Below are positions 23,452-34,656 of a stretch of DNA of 64,000 nt, in pieces. This stretch comes from Saccopteryx bilineata (lineage: Eukaryota; Chordata; Mammalia; Chiroptera; Emballonuridae), in the NCBI RefSeq assembly GCF_036850765.1, contig NC_089491.1, positions 129,572,266-129,636,265 of the forward strand, in the 5' to 3' direction. A program made the position numbers and the translations under genes. Positions within the stretch are counted from its first letter, which is position 1, and every line of letters starts with the position of its first letter. The notes under the pieces are model-generated. The model made no database searches. It was not told the DNA's origin and saw nothing but the letters and a program-made list of their open reading frames with translations.

Positions 23452-23582
23452 TGGCTTTGCAGGGTACTGTGCCTAAGGCTACACAGTCATAATTGTCAGA
23501 GCCAGGATTTAAATCCAGGTGCTCTGGCATCAGCGTGTTCATTTTAGAAGTCCAATGCACTATCCATTGTGCTACAGAGCCA
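23452..23582 (+). mobile_element. MIR SINE fragment
   Basis: CTAAGGCTACACAGTCATAA, GTCAGAGCCAGGATTTAAAT, CCAGGTGCTCTGGCATCAG and ACTATCCATTGTGCTAC follow the MIR right half in order. Confidence 0.75.
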
Positions 23583-25980
23583 GCATGTTCATTTTAACAT
23601 ACAGATTCTTTCTATTGGTGAGCAATGCACACAGTTTGCATAAAAACACAGATTTTATTCCTCCTTCTGTTTTTAATCTTCAAGTTAAAAAACTAAGTGA
23701 GCATCTGATGTTCATAGAACTTTTGATTATTTAAAACTTCTTGGCACTTGAATATTCTTTCTGGTATGTGTAAGTTTATGTAAGTTTTCTACTCTCCTCA
23801 GACCAGTATACTCCTCAAATTTAATTATACTAAGTAAACATTTATTCAAATAAAAATACATACTTTTTAAATATTAAAATTGTAACAATCATCTGGATAT
23901 TTTTAATGTTTCATTCATGAAACAAGTAGTGTTCAACCTCAAATAATGTAGTAAGAATACTAGTATATCTATAGCAGAAACACATCTCAGTGAAATATAT
24001 GAAAAGTACGGCTTGGTACTTATTTTAAGAAATTTCTTGAACAAAATAAATACTGGATAATACTATATATTAACAATGTGTGGATATCACGTGGTATCAA
24101 TTTACATTGATATGACCATTTATAAATATAAAAATGTGAGTTAGAGGAATACCACCTTACCTCCCATTTCTTCATTAAGTAGGTGTTAGTAGAACAAGTA
24201 TCCTTGACTTAATATGGTCTTAGGGGTCATGTACTTTGTGAACCAGCACATTTTATTTATAGCAAGAAGCAGTGGTGTGTTTTATGATGTAACTGAAGAA
24301 TGAAGGGAACAAATTACACTAGGAACAGAGATGTGTGAGGCACTTTAAGAGGTCTTGTGAATGGTGAGAGTAGTAAAGGAGGTTTAAGAGGTGCAAAAGA
24401 GTGAGTTTATGAGAATAAGATATGATCATCCTTGATCAGGTTCCAATACCATCAGATAAAGCACAAAAACAAATATTATTTTATAATGATCCCAGGAATC
24501 TCATCTCATGGTGAAACAGAGTTCTTAGTACCAAAAGGGTTCAGGGTTTTTTTCATGTATAATTTATTTATAAAACATCCTGGAAACATTTGATAGACAC
24601 TGTTGAGTACTAAATTATAAAATAAATAAGAAACAAACCTTTACCTCAAAAGGTTTACTATCTAGTACAAAGAGGCAGAGTGCATTTTCTAAAGGTGGTT
24701 ATAGGGTAACTCTGTATAAATTTATAAAATTACTTTTCTTTGCTTTAAGATCAAAGTTCTCATTTTTAATATTTCAAGCACTTCATACTAAAATATTTTT
24801 TGCTAAGTAGTGAAGAATTCTAGGTTGAATTACATACTTGGTAAAGCATAGAGAGGCCAATGAAGTATGCATTTATGAAAGATCATAATCAAGGGACCTT
24901 TGTATTATGGGAATTCTTTTACAACAAATCTTAAATACACCTGGATCAGGGTCCAGGTCCTTCTGCCTTGTACAATGCAATGTCTCATTGTATTATTTAA
25001 GCATGATTTGGTCTCTATTCAGAACAAACTAAAAAAGACTGTTTGCTTAAAATCTATGCTGGACATGTCAGAAATAGTCATATTTTGTCAGGCACACGGT
25101 TTATGACAGATCGAGGGCACAAACAGAAAGCTTGGCAAGTGTCCTATAAATTATAGCTGTGCTGAAGCTTCTAGCAATGGCTCAACTCAGGCCAACCTTC
25201 CAAACATTCTTGCAAAAATAAAAATGATAGTTACCTAACACAGGAAGGCAAAAAGCAATTCCCAAAAAAAACTAACAGCCAAGAATCAGTACTAGACTTA
25301 GATTTTTTTATGAATCAGTTTTATTTTATTTTCCAACAAACCTGAAACTGTCACTATTAATAAAAAAACAAAAAAACATGCTTCATTATGTAATGCTTTT
25401 CTTTAAAGTTTAACAAACCTCAATTCTAAAGTCCTGGCACAATTTTATTCAATAAAATCTTACCCCAAAGAGATGTGACACTAATGTCACTCTTTGTTGC
25501 ATATTATGTATTGATTTAGTAATCTTTAGATTCTAAATGGAAGTGCTCTTCATTATCTATGTTCTATTTGTAAGAGGGAAGGAAGAAAAAGGCTGTCATT
25601 ACTGGGAAGAAAAATCTATATCTCTTCACTCAACAATTAAGAATCATTATTCTGTATCAGGTGTTTAGGCCAAACAAGAAACACTTCTAAGATGTTTGAT
25701 TCCCATGGCAATAGAATCCCAGTATAAATTTAATATTCAAACCAGAAAAAAATCTGTAATAAATTAATGAAAGAATTCAGGTTTTATTTTAGACAATCTG
25801 ACACAAGAACTTTTGTTTAACCATTAGATTAAACTTGCATCTTTTAATAAATGATTACATAAACTTGTTACTATATCATTTAACAGTTCTTTATAATTTA
25901 TTTGCACATAGTATAAAGGAAACCCACAAAAAAAACCCACAGAAATTTCCCAGATCATTTTTATTTGCTATATTTTAACT
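23583..25980. other. AT-rich intergenic DNA, nothing recognised
   Basis: About 2.4 kb without a gene, RNA or confident repeat. Short open frames (for example 24900-25106) carry no recognisable motif. Confidence 0.45.
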
Positions 25981-26185
25981 AGGTCCTGGTTAGTTAGCTC
26001 CATTGGTTAGCATTGTCCTGAAAACCAACGTTGCCGGTTTGATCTCTAGTCAGGGCACATATGAGAATACACAACCAAGTAGAACAACAAATGAATGCTT
26101 CTCTCTCTCTTCCTCCCCCCTTTCTTTTTTTCTCCCTTCTTTTCCCTGCTCTCTAAAATTAATCAATAAAAAAAAATCACTAACA
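25981..26185 (+). mobile_element. tRNA-derived SINE, short type
   Basis: GGTCCTGGTTAGTTAGCTCC, ATTGGTTAGCATTGTCCTGA, TTGCCGGTTTGATCTCTAG and TCAGGGCACATATGAGAA form a tRNA-like head. A CTCTCTCTTCCTCCCCCC tract and an AATAAAAAAAAATC tail follow. It has the same structure as the copy at 9766. Confidence 0.85.
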
Positions 26186-26819
26186 TTTTTTTCACCTTTG
26201 TGTAATTATTTATATAGACTTGTTATACATTCTAATTGACTTTCACAATTTTTATATTCTTCCTAGGAAATAGATGCCAGTACATGATTCCCTTCAGGCT
26301 ACTACAAAAGATAAATTTATCTTCTCCACTCTTAGTGTGGTAAATTTTTTCTATGGATAAACTTGAAAATTTTGTAACCACCTACTTCTAAATATCCTTA
26401 GTAAAAATATCATGTTTTAATCAAAATAAACAGTCTTTATAAGTATTTAGTGTGTCATTGTATGAACAAAGATAAAATAATAATAGTTCTAATATTTCAG
26501 TCCTGATAACCCAAAATTCTCCATTCTCCAATTCTTATTTTCAGAAATATAACTTCCTTATGTGTTGTATTTTAATAAGGGAAATAAGTTCCCTTATTAA
26601 ATGCTATTCTTATCAGAGGAAGAATTTCAGTAGATACAACAGTTTTCTCATCAATAGTTTTGAAAAAATCAAATTGTCTTGATTCTGAAACATTTTATAT
26701 CAGTGCAATAGTATGAACTTTGCTCTGATCTGCTTGGAAATGAAGAACCTTTCAAAAAGAAATACTTTCATAAAGTATCACTTTTTTATCTAACTACATA
26801 AAGACAGTGATATAAAAAA
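26186..26819. other. AT-rich intergenic DNA, nothing recognised
   Basis: No gene, RNA or confident repeat by eye. Confidence 0.45.
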
Positions 26820-26952
26820 TATATTTTTAATTGATTTCCAGAGAGACAGAGGAAGGGGGCAAGAGATACACCCACATCAACGAATCTTTTGGCTCCATTT
26901 AGTTGCAGGGATCTAACCAGCAAAGCTGGCACAGCAGGACAACATTCCAACT
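26820..26952 (-). mobile_element. tRNA-derived SINE fragment
   Basis: The plus strand shows the inverse of the SINE plan: a T-rich tail, AGAGAGACAGAGGAAGGGGG, a remnant GGGATCTAACCAGCAAAGCTGG region and a TTCCAACTAATC head remnant. The L1 at 26966 is inserted in its tRNA-like head or just beyond it. Confidence 0.6.
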
Positions 26953-26965
26953 AATCAAAGGCTTT

Positions 26966-29900
26966 CTTTTAAATTAATTTTAATGGGATGACATTGATAA
27001 ATCAGGGTACATATGTTCAGAGAAAACATCTCTAGGTTATTTTGACATTTGATTATGCTGCATTCCTATCACCCAAAGTCCAATTGTCTTCCATCGCCTT
27101 CAGACTGGTATTCTTTGTGCCCCTCCCCTCCCCTAACACCCTCCCTCTTCTCCCCCCCCATAACCCCCACACTCTTCTCCATCTCTCTGAGTCTCATTTT
27201 TATGTCCCACCTATGTATGGAATCATATAGTTCTTAGATTTTTCTGATTTCCTTATTTCATTCGGTATAATGTTATCAAGGTCCACCCATGTTGTTGTAA
27301 GTGATCTGATGTCATCATTTCTCATGGCTGAGTAGTATTCCATAGTAAGCAGCAGAATATACATTTTTTCAAGTGCTCATGGTACATTCTCTAGGATAGA
27401 TCATGTGTTAGAGCACAAAAGCAGTCTCAACAAATTTAAGAAGGTTGAAATCATAGCGAGCAGTTTCTCTGATCACAATGGCATGAAACTAAAAATCAAC
27501 CACAACAGAAAAATTGAAAAATACTCAAACACTTGGAAACTAAATAGCATGTTATTAAATAACAAATAGGTTAACAATGAGATCAAAGAAGAAATTTAAA
27601 AATTTCTAGAAACAAACGATAATGAGTATACATCAACTCAAAGCTTATGGGACACAGCAAAATCAGTCCTGAGAGGGAAGTTCATAACATTACAGGCATA
27701 CCTCAAGAAACTAGAAACAGCTCAAATAAACAACTTGACCCTGCATCTAAAAGAACTAGAAAAAGAACAGCAAGTAAAGCCCAGAGCTAGTAGAAGGAAG
27801 GAAATAATAAAGATCAGAGCAAAAATAAATGACATAGAGGCTAAAGAAACAATACAGAGGATCAATGAAACCAGGAGCTGGTTCTTTGAAAAGGTAAACA
27901 AGATAGATGAAACTTTAACCAGACTCACCAAGAAAAAGAGAGGACTCAAATAAATAAAATTAGAAAGGAGAGAGGAGAAATAACTGACACAACAGAAATA
28001 CAAAATTGTAAGAAAATACTATGAAGAACTGTACACCAAAAACTAGACAACCTAGATGAAATGGACAAATTCCTTGAATCATATAATCTTCCAAAAATTA
28101 ATCTGGAAGAATCAGAAAACCTAAACAGACTGATTACAACAAATGAGATTGAAACAGTTATAAAAAAACTCCCAGAAAAGAAAAGTCCTGGGCCTGATGG
28201 CTTCACAAGTGAATTCTACCAAATATTCAAAGAACTAATTCCTATCCTTCTCAAGCTATTTCAAAAAATTCAAGAGGAAGGAAGACTTCCAAGCTCCTTT
28301 TATGAGGCGAGTATAATTCTGATTACAAAACCAGGCAAAGACAACACAAAGAAAGAAAATTATAGGCCAATATCCCTGATGAATATAGATGCAAAAATCC
28401 TCAACAAAATATTAGCAAACTGGATCCAGCAATATATGAAAAAAATCATACACCATGATCAAGTGGGATTTATTCTTGGGAGGCAAGGCTGGTACAATAA
28501 TTGCAAATCAATCAATGTGATTCATCACATAAACAAAAGGAAGGAGAAAAACCACATGATAATTTCAATAGATGCAGAAAAAGCATTTGATAAAATCCAG
28601 CACCCATTCATGATCAAAACTCTCAGCAAAGTGGGAATACAGGGAACATACCTCAACATGATAAAGGCCATCTATGACAAACCCACAGCCAACATCATAC
28701 TCAATGGGCAAAAATTAAAAGCAATCCCCTTAAGATCAGGAACAAGGCAGGAGTGCCCCCTTTCATCACTCTTATTCAACATAGTTCTGGAAGTCCTAGC
28801 CACAGCAATCAGACAAGAAAAAGAAATAAAAGGCATCCAAATTGGAAAAGAAGAAGTAAAACTATCATTATTTGCAGATGATATGATATTGTATATAGAA
28901 AACCCTAAAGTCTCAGTCAAAAAACTACTAGACCTGATAAATGAATTCGGCAAGGTGGCAGGATATAAAATTAATACTCAGAAGTCAGAGGCATTTTTAT
29001 TCACTAACAATGAACTGTCAGAAAGAGAAATTGCAACCAAAAAAATAAAGTACCCAGGAATAAATTTAACCAGGGAGATTATAGACTTGTACTTGGAAAA
29101 TTATAAAACATTGATAAAATAAATCAGGGAAGATACAAACAAGTGGAGCCATATACCGTGCTTGTGGTTAGGAAGAATAAACATCATTAAAATGTCTATA
29201 TTACCCAAAGCAATTTATAAATTCAATGCAATACCGATTAAAATACCAATGACTTACTTCAAAGATATGGAACACATATTCCAAAACTTTATATGGAACC
29301 AAAAGAGAACACGAATAGCCTCAGCAATCTTGAAAAGGAAGAATAAAGTGGGAAGTATCACACTTCTGGATATCAAGTTATACTACAAGGCCATTGTACT
29401 CAAAACAGCCTGGTACTGGCATAAGAACAGGCGTATAGATCAATGGAACAGAACTGAGAACCCAGAAATAAACCCACACTTTTATGGACAACTGATATTT
29501 GATAAAGGAGGTAAGAGCATACATTGGAGTAAAGACAGCCTCTTCAACAAATGGTGTTGGGAAAATTGAACAGCTACCTGCAAAAAAATGAAACTAGACC
29601 ACCAACTTACACCATTCACAACAATAAACTTAAAATGGATAAAAGACTTAAATGTAAGCTGTAAAACCATAAGCATCTTAGGAGAAAACATAAGCAATAA
29701 GCTCTCTGACATCTCTCGCAGCAATATATTTGCCCATTTATCTCCATGGGCAAGTGAAATAAAAGACTGGATAAACAAATGGGACTATATCAAACTAAAA
29801 AGCTTCTGCACAGCTAAAGACAATAAGAACAGAATAAAAAGACAAACTACACAATGCAAGAATATATTTGACAATATGTCTGATAAGGGATTAATAACCA

Positions 29901-30422
29901 AAATTTATAAAGAACTTGTAAAACTCAGTACCAGGAAGACAAACAATCCAATCAAAAAATGAGCGAAAGAAATGAATAGACACTTCTCCAAAGAGGACAT
30001 ACAGATGGCCAACAGGCATATAAAAAAATGCTCAAGATCACTAATTATTAGAGAAATGCAAATTAAAACCACAATGAGATATCACCTCACACCAGCCAGA
30101 ATGGCAGTCATCAACAAAACAACACAGAATAAGTGCTGGCAAGGATGTGGAGAAAAGGGAACCCTCCTGCACTGCTGGTGGGAATGCAGACTGGTGCAGC
30201 CACTGTGGAAAACAGTATGGAGATTCCTCAAGAGATTAAAAATCGAACTGCCTTTTGACCCAGCTATACCACTTTTAGGAATATACCCCAAGAACACCAT
30301 AGCAATGTTTGAAAAGAAGAAATGCATCCCCATGTTTATGGCAGCATTGTTCACAATAACGAAGATCTGGAAACAGCCCAAGTGTCCGTCAGTGGACGAG
30401 TGAATTAAAAAGCTTTGGTACA
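26966..30422 (-). mobile_element. L1 with 5' inversion (twin priming)
   Basis: On the minus strand the insertion begins at the right. Positions 26966-27345 hold the L1 3' end on the minus strand (last ORF2 codons, G-rich 3' UTR, short tail). Positions 27346-30422 hold the preceding part of the same L1 on the plus strand. The plus part ends at GAATTAAAAAGCTTTGG, exactly where the minus part resumes (inverse of GGAATACTACTCAGCC). This is the layout expected from twin priming. The 14-bp target duplication TAATCAAAGGCTTT is exact at 26952-26965 and 30423-30436. The element is truncated within the endonuclease domain. Confidence 0.95.
27346..30422 (+). pseudogene. L1 ORF2 remnant (endonuclease end, reverse transcriptase, Cys region)
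   Basis: ORF2 of L1 encodes an endonuclease-reverse transcriptase. This copy starts inside the endonuclease domain near the TFFS motif and runs through the linker (27735-27953) to the RT domain (28061-29122) with the catalytic FADD motif ([13 protein letters not shown]). The C-terminal part is in separate frames (29162-29569, 29588-29962), ending with the Cys-rich [14 protein letters not shown] segment (29972-30403). Stops and frameshifts separate these pieces, and the last codons sit on the other strand across the inversion junction. It cannot make a full protein. The long readable frames suggest moderate age. Confidence 0.93.
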
Positions 30423-30465
30423 TAATCAAAGGCTTTTACTTTTGTTAGCATTTATTTTATGCTGA

Positions 30466-30500
30466 TTACTTCTTGGCCTTTTGGCTAAGATCAACTGTAA
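30466..30500 (+). pseudogene. RNU2: U2 snRNA 5'-end fragment (35 nt), retrotransposed
   Basis: The sequence matches the first 35 or so nucleotides of U2 snRNA, including the invariant CTTCTTGGCCTTTTGGCTAA core (the functional gene has CTTCTCGG), with about four differences. It stops before the branch-point recognition region, so it is 3'-truncated. It is flanked by exact 10-bp duplications TTTATGCTGA (30456-30465 and 30501-30510), the mark of an L1-mediated insertion. The target was the 3' UTR of the minus-strand RPL17 pseudogene, whose text is continuous once the fragment and one duplicate are removed. Confidence 0.85.
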
Positions 30501-30512
30501 TTTATGCTGAAT

Positions 30513-31445
30513 TTACTCCAGGCCATAAGTTTTTGTTTCTTCAGTTTCTTCTTGGATATCTTTTTCAATTGTGCTGCCCCCTCACCTGGTTTAAAAACAA
30601 TCTGCTCTTTTTCAAGGATACTCTCAATGTGGCACGGAGAGCAGAAATATGGGGTAATCTATCTGTGAGTTCAATAAGTTCTGTGCCACATCTTAGGGAC
30701 TTTGTTCACCTGTCTGTGCTCAAGGACAAAAGAATCTACATCTAAATTCTCCTTTTAATTTTTTGTGTCAGAGATGAGAGAGAAACAGAGAGAGGAACAG
30801 ATAAGGACAGACAAACAGAAAGGGAGAGAGATGAGAAGCATTAATTCCTCATTGCAGTACCTTAGTTGTTCGTTGATTGCTTTCTTGTATGTGCCTTGAC
30901 CAGGGGGCTACAGCAGAGCAAGTGACCCCTTGCTCAAACCAGGGACATTGGGCTCAAGCAAGCGAACTTGGAGTCATGTCTATGATCACATGCTCAAAAC
31001 AGAGACCCCACACACAAGCTGGTGAGCCCACGTTCAAGCTGGTGACCTTGGGGTTTCAAACCTGGGTCCTCTGCATCCTAGTCCTACACTCTAACCACTG
31101 CACCACCGACTGGTCAGGCTATATCTAAACTCTTAAGTTGAGCATTAACTCTTTGCAATTTTAAGCATGTACTGCAAAAATTTAGCACCTTTTTGGGCCA
31201 CCAATTCTGTGTATAACCCCAATGTATGGCCTGGACACACCTACCAATTTCACCATTGTAATAATGGAAGGGCACATACTGTTTCTATAAAGTGACATCC
31301 TTCAGGTACTTGGTGACTTTTTGAATATGCATACCCATGATGGCCTTGCTGTTTCATGAGGGTTCTTAGAGTGAACACAAAGATCTGAGCCATTTGATTT
31401 ACATGATTTTGTGGGGATTCCTGGGTCAAGTAAATAGCAAACTAT
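30513..31445 (-). pseudogene. RPL17: RPL17 processed pseudogene, interrupted by a SINE
   Basis: RPL17 encodes ribosomal protein uL22 of the large cytosolic subunit. Read on the minus strand from the former start codon (ATA at 31445-31443), the sequence follows the intronless RPL17 coding order: the SLDPENPTKS-like start, the HxRKATKYLKDV-like segment, the CVPFRRYNGG-like segment and the LDVDSxVxEHxQVNK segment. It then runs through CHIES and ILEKEQIV to the lysine-rich end [15 protein letters not shown]. There are several stops and frameshifts, and the final codon region has lost one base. A SINE splits it at 30751-31119. No introns remain, so it is a retrocopy. It is non-functional, and the short plus-strand frames are shadows. 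Confidence 0.88.
30751..31119 (-). mobile_element. tRNA-derived bat SINE inside the RPL17 pseudogene
   Basis: Minus-strand order: GCCTGACCAGTCGGTGGTGC head, GGTTTGAAACCCC and ACCTTGGG segments, repeated GCTTGAGC/GTCACTTGCTC blocks, GGTCAAGGCACATACAAGA, a CT-rich stretch and a T/A tail. The target duplication is TACATCTAAATTCT (30737-30750) versus TATATCTAAACTCT (31120-31133), two mismatches. The host RPL17 text resumes on both sides. Confidence 0.9.
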
Positions 31446-31659
31446 TCTCAGAGGTCACTTCTGGCTGCTTTCAGGAAGAGAAAAAAGATTTTTTTTTAAT
31501 TAAAAAAATTTATAAATAAAGAATGGATCTTGTAATTCTTGCCATGATGAGAGAATTGCCTTTGTCATTGACGACTAGGAAACTGGACAAAACATATGAA
31601 CTCTTCAGACACTGGATAAAAATGCAGCTCTTATTCTCGAGATAAGAAATACAAATGAG

Positions 31660-32038
31660 GCCTTGGCCGGTTGGCTCAGTAGTAGTGTTGACCAGGCATA
31701 TGGATGACCTGGGTTCAATTCTTGGTCCAGACATATTGTAGAAACAACCATCTACTTCTCCACCCTTCCCCTTCCTCTTCTCTCTCTCTTCCCGCAGTCC
31801 TCCCGCAGCCATGGCTCAATTGGTTTGAGTGCATCAGGCCCTGGGAGCTGAGTATGGCTCCATGGAGCCTCTACCTCAGATGTTAAAAATAGCTCAGTTG
31901 TAAACATGGCCCCAGATGGGCACAGTATCAGCCCCAGACAAGGGTTTCCAGGTGGATCCTTGCTGGCGCATGTGGGAGTCTGTCTCTCTATCTTCCCTCT
32001 TCTCACTTAAAAAAGGAATGAAAAAACAAAAAGAAAAA
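31660..32038 (+). mobile_element. Ves-related SINE, diverged
   Basis: CCTTGGCCGGTTGGCTCAGT head, GGGTTCAATTCTTGGTCC B box, ACTTCTCCACCCTTCCCC and a GGCTCAATTGGTTTGAGTGC body replace the usual GGAGCAAAG body, as in the copy at 61039. It ends with GGTGGATCCTTGCTGGCGCA and an A-rich tail. The target duplication AAATACAAATGAG is exact at 31647-31659 and 32039-32051. Confidence 0.93.
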
Positions 32039-32100
32039 AAATACAAATGAGATGACTAACATGATCACCCTATCTTTCTACCTAGAAACACGTTCTAGAC

Positions 32101-32454
32101 CAGGGGTAATCAACCTTTTTATACCTACCACCCACTTTTTTATCTCTGTTAGTAGTAAAATTTTCTAACTGCCCACCAGTTCCACAGTGATGGTGATTTA
32201 TAAAGTAGGAAAGTAACTTTACTTTATAAAATTTATAAAGCAGAATTATAGCAAGTTAAAATATATAATAATAATTAATTGCCAAGTACTTTATGTCAGC
32301 TTTTCACTCAGTTTGGCAGAATAAATCTTTATAAAACAACTTACTATAGTTAAATCTATCTTTTTATTTAGCAACTTTGGTTGCTCTGCTACCGCCCACC
32401 ATGAAAGCTGTAATGCCCACTAGTGGGTAATAGGGACCAGGTTGACTACCACTG
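32101..32454 (+). mobile_element. Non-autonomous hAT element, uninterrupted relative of 8813
   Basis: It begins CAGGGGTAATCAACC and ends GGTTGACTACCACTG, with the exact 8-bp duplication TTCTAGAC (32093-32100 and 32455-32462). The interior TTTGGCAGAATAAATCTTTA (near 32312) is the empty version of the site into which the Ves SINE of the 8813 copy inserted. Confidence 0.93.
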
Positions 32455-32462
32455 TTCTAGAC

Positions 32463-32849
32463 CATGATGAAAGCAGAGGGAATCTAAGCACTGATTTGGA
32501 AAATAGAGAATCAAGTTTGGGGATGCTAAGGCTACTAGTATGCTGAAGTAATAAATAAATAAATAAATACAGAATGAGCTTCAGAAAATTGAAAATTGAA
32601 CATGGTTTGCCTTGGGTCTCTGAGTGAACACTAAGTTGTACAGGTCCAAAGTTAAGTTCAACAAAGCTAAGCAAAGAAGTATTATGGAGTTATAAACTAA
32701 ACAATTCCTAAAGCTTTCATAGGATGAGAGATACTCAAATCCCACCTGGCCAAAATGGAGGAACTTCACTGAGTAGCCAAGCATTCATTAGAGTCCTGAA
32801 AAGCCATAATTTAATAAAATGACTGAGGTGGTGCTAAGAGTTTCGGTTA
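32463..32849. other. Intergenic DNA, nothing recognised
   Basis: A short AAAT microsatellite lies near 32549. No gene seen; the minus-strand frames are chance. Confidence 0.4.
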
Positions 32850-33375
32850 CTGTCTATGTGTCTTAACAAAGGTTAAAATCCTCAAAAAAGCAAGCTAATT
32901 CACAGTAGCTTAAATTACTGTAAACAAACAAATAAACTAAATGCCCAAAATCTTTAAAGAAAAATAACTAGATTCAGGCATTAGATAATTTAATATTTAT
33001 AGTATCTCACATCCTATAGAACCATAATAGACATTCCAGAAAACAGGAAAACAGATTAATAACTAGGAGAACAATTAACCAATAGAAACAAACTCAGAAG
33101 TAACAAAGATGGTAAAAGTAACAGATAGGAGTAAAGAAAATATTGTAGCAAATATACTTCAAAACTTAAAGAAAATAAGATGTAATATAATTAAGATAAA
33201 ATAAGATAAAAATATAATATAGTGAGAAACAGAATATATTAAAAAGAACCAAATGAAACTTCTAAAGATAAAATATTCAATATCTAGAAAAAAATTTACT
33301 GGATGCTTTTAATATCAGAGTAGACACTGTAGAAAAATAAAAGACTATCCAAATTTAAATATAGAGAAAAATATA
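32850..33375 (+). mobile_element. L1/HAL1-like fragment, left part
   Basis: A-rich text such as AGAAACAAACTCAGAAGTAA and AAACTTCTAAAGATAAAATA resembles the ORF1-side region of old L1/HAL1 elements. It appears to continue at 38075-38330, with a pogo element, an L1 3' end and an ERV inserted between. No open frame remains. Confidence 0.5.
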
Positions 33376-34422
33376 TACTGTATTTTTTGCTCCATAAGAT
33401 ACTTTTCCCCCCCAAAAGTGAAGGAGAAAATACCCGTGCATCTTATGGAGCAAATGTTCATTTTTTTAGCTGCTGTGGGGTGCTGTGCCTGTAAACACAT
33501 GTAGAATGAGCACCAGCAGGAGCATAATCATACCCGCCATGGCAGCGTACGGGACCCCAGTGTCTGCTGAGTAATCTCCTGGTTCTGGTTTCCACAGTTG
33601 CATGAGTGCAGGAGGGAAGGCAAGTGACTGCATTCATCTGGCATCACTGAGGCAGATGTGAGAGGCACGCTGCAGCTATGGAGGGCTGTGCTGCAGCTGC
33701 TGGAGCTCTGTGTGAAGTGCTGACATCACTTGCTGCCCTATTAGTGCTTGACCAGTTTAGAGCACATATTTGCAAAACCACACACACACAAAAAAAACTT
33801 TAAAGAAGTGAAGACTCAACTAGCTGTAATTCCTGGGGGGGTCTTACCAGCCAGTTGCAACCTCTTGACATTTTCATCAACAAACCGTTTAAACTCTTTA
33901 TGCAAGAAGAATGGAACAAATGGATGGCTGCTGGTAATCATGATTTGACACCAACTGGACGAATGAAGAGACCCACTATCACTCTAGTTTGTGAATGGGA
34001 AAAACATCATGGCAGTCAGTGAAGAATGAAACCGTGGTACAGTCATTCAAAAAATGTGGCACTAGCAATGCCTTAGATGGCACTGAAAATGGTATCATAT
34101 ATTAAAATAGCAAAAAAAGTGATACCAGTGATTGTGAGCAACTGTGCTTCTTAAATTCTGTCATTAGCAATGATGAGTTCCTGGGGTTCTTGGACAACTA
34201 GAAGAGTATTTGCACAGTAAAGTCTCTTCTCATTTGTGAATAACAGTGCTAACGGTTGTTAATACTGCTGTTGATTTTACATTGTTGAAATATTATTGTA
34301 GTATATTTTATTAAATATTTTAACATCCTATTTGGTTCAGAATATTTTTTTTCTTATTTTCCTCCTTAAAACCTTAAGTGTATCTTATGGTCAGGTGTGT
34401 CTTATGTAGCAAAAAATATGGC
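33376..34422 (+). mobile_element. pogo-type DNA transposon remnant
   Basis: The left end TGTATTTTTTGCTCCATAAG is the inverse of the right end CTTATGTAGCAAAAAATATG. The interior holds a decayed transposase C-terminal part (next entry). The end structure, transposase type and TA-rich flanks fit the Tc1/mariner-pogo group. It is about 1.05 kb, shorter than a full autonomous copy, so internally deleted. Confidence 0.7.
33745..34150 (+). pseudogene. pogo-family transposase C-terminal remnant
   Basis: Readable in shifting frames: DQFRAHI, VIPGG followed by LTSQLQPLD, INKPFK, LTPTGRMKRPTITLVCEW and NALDG-like text. These are landmarks of the DDE integrase half of pogo/jerky-type transposases. At least one extra G breaks the frame between VIPGG and LTS, and further stops follow. 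The N-terminal DNA-binding domain is absent. Dead. Confidence 0.7.
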
Positions 34423-34439
34423 AAAAAATTAACAGTATG

Positions 34440-34656
34440 GAGTTACCCCAAAAAATTAAAAATGAAATACCATATGATCCAGTGATTCTAATTCTGAAGA
34501 TTTGTCTGGAAAACCTCAAAACATTAATTCAAAAAGATATATGTGCCTTTATGTTCATTGCAGCATTATTTACAATAGCCAAGATATGAAAGCAACCCAA
34601 GTGCCCATCAATAAGCAAGTAGGAAACAAGGTGTGGTACATACAATGAAATATTAT
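34440..34656 (+). mobile_element. Old L1 3'-end fragment, left part
   Basis: CAGTATGGAGTTACCCCAA, CATATGATCCAGTGATTCTA, CATTGCAGCATTATTTACAA and AAGCAACCCAAGTGCCCATC are the end of L1 ORF2 and the start of its 3' region. It is cut at 34656 by the LTR and continues at 37644. Confidence 0.85.

Noticed and set aside
27042..27237. 62-codon plus-strand frames, Pro/Leu/Ser rich
   Set aside because: They are antisense of the G-rich L1 3' UTR.
28672..28953. 93-codon minus-strand frame over the L1 RT region
   Set aside because: It is the antisense shadow of the RT domain; the plus-strand frame carries the FADD motif.
30466..30500. A functional U2 snRNA gene
   Set aside because: Only 35 nt are present and there is no proximal sequence element or 3' box; it is a retrotransposed fragment.
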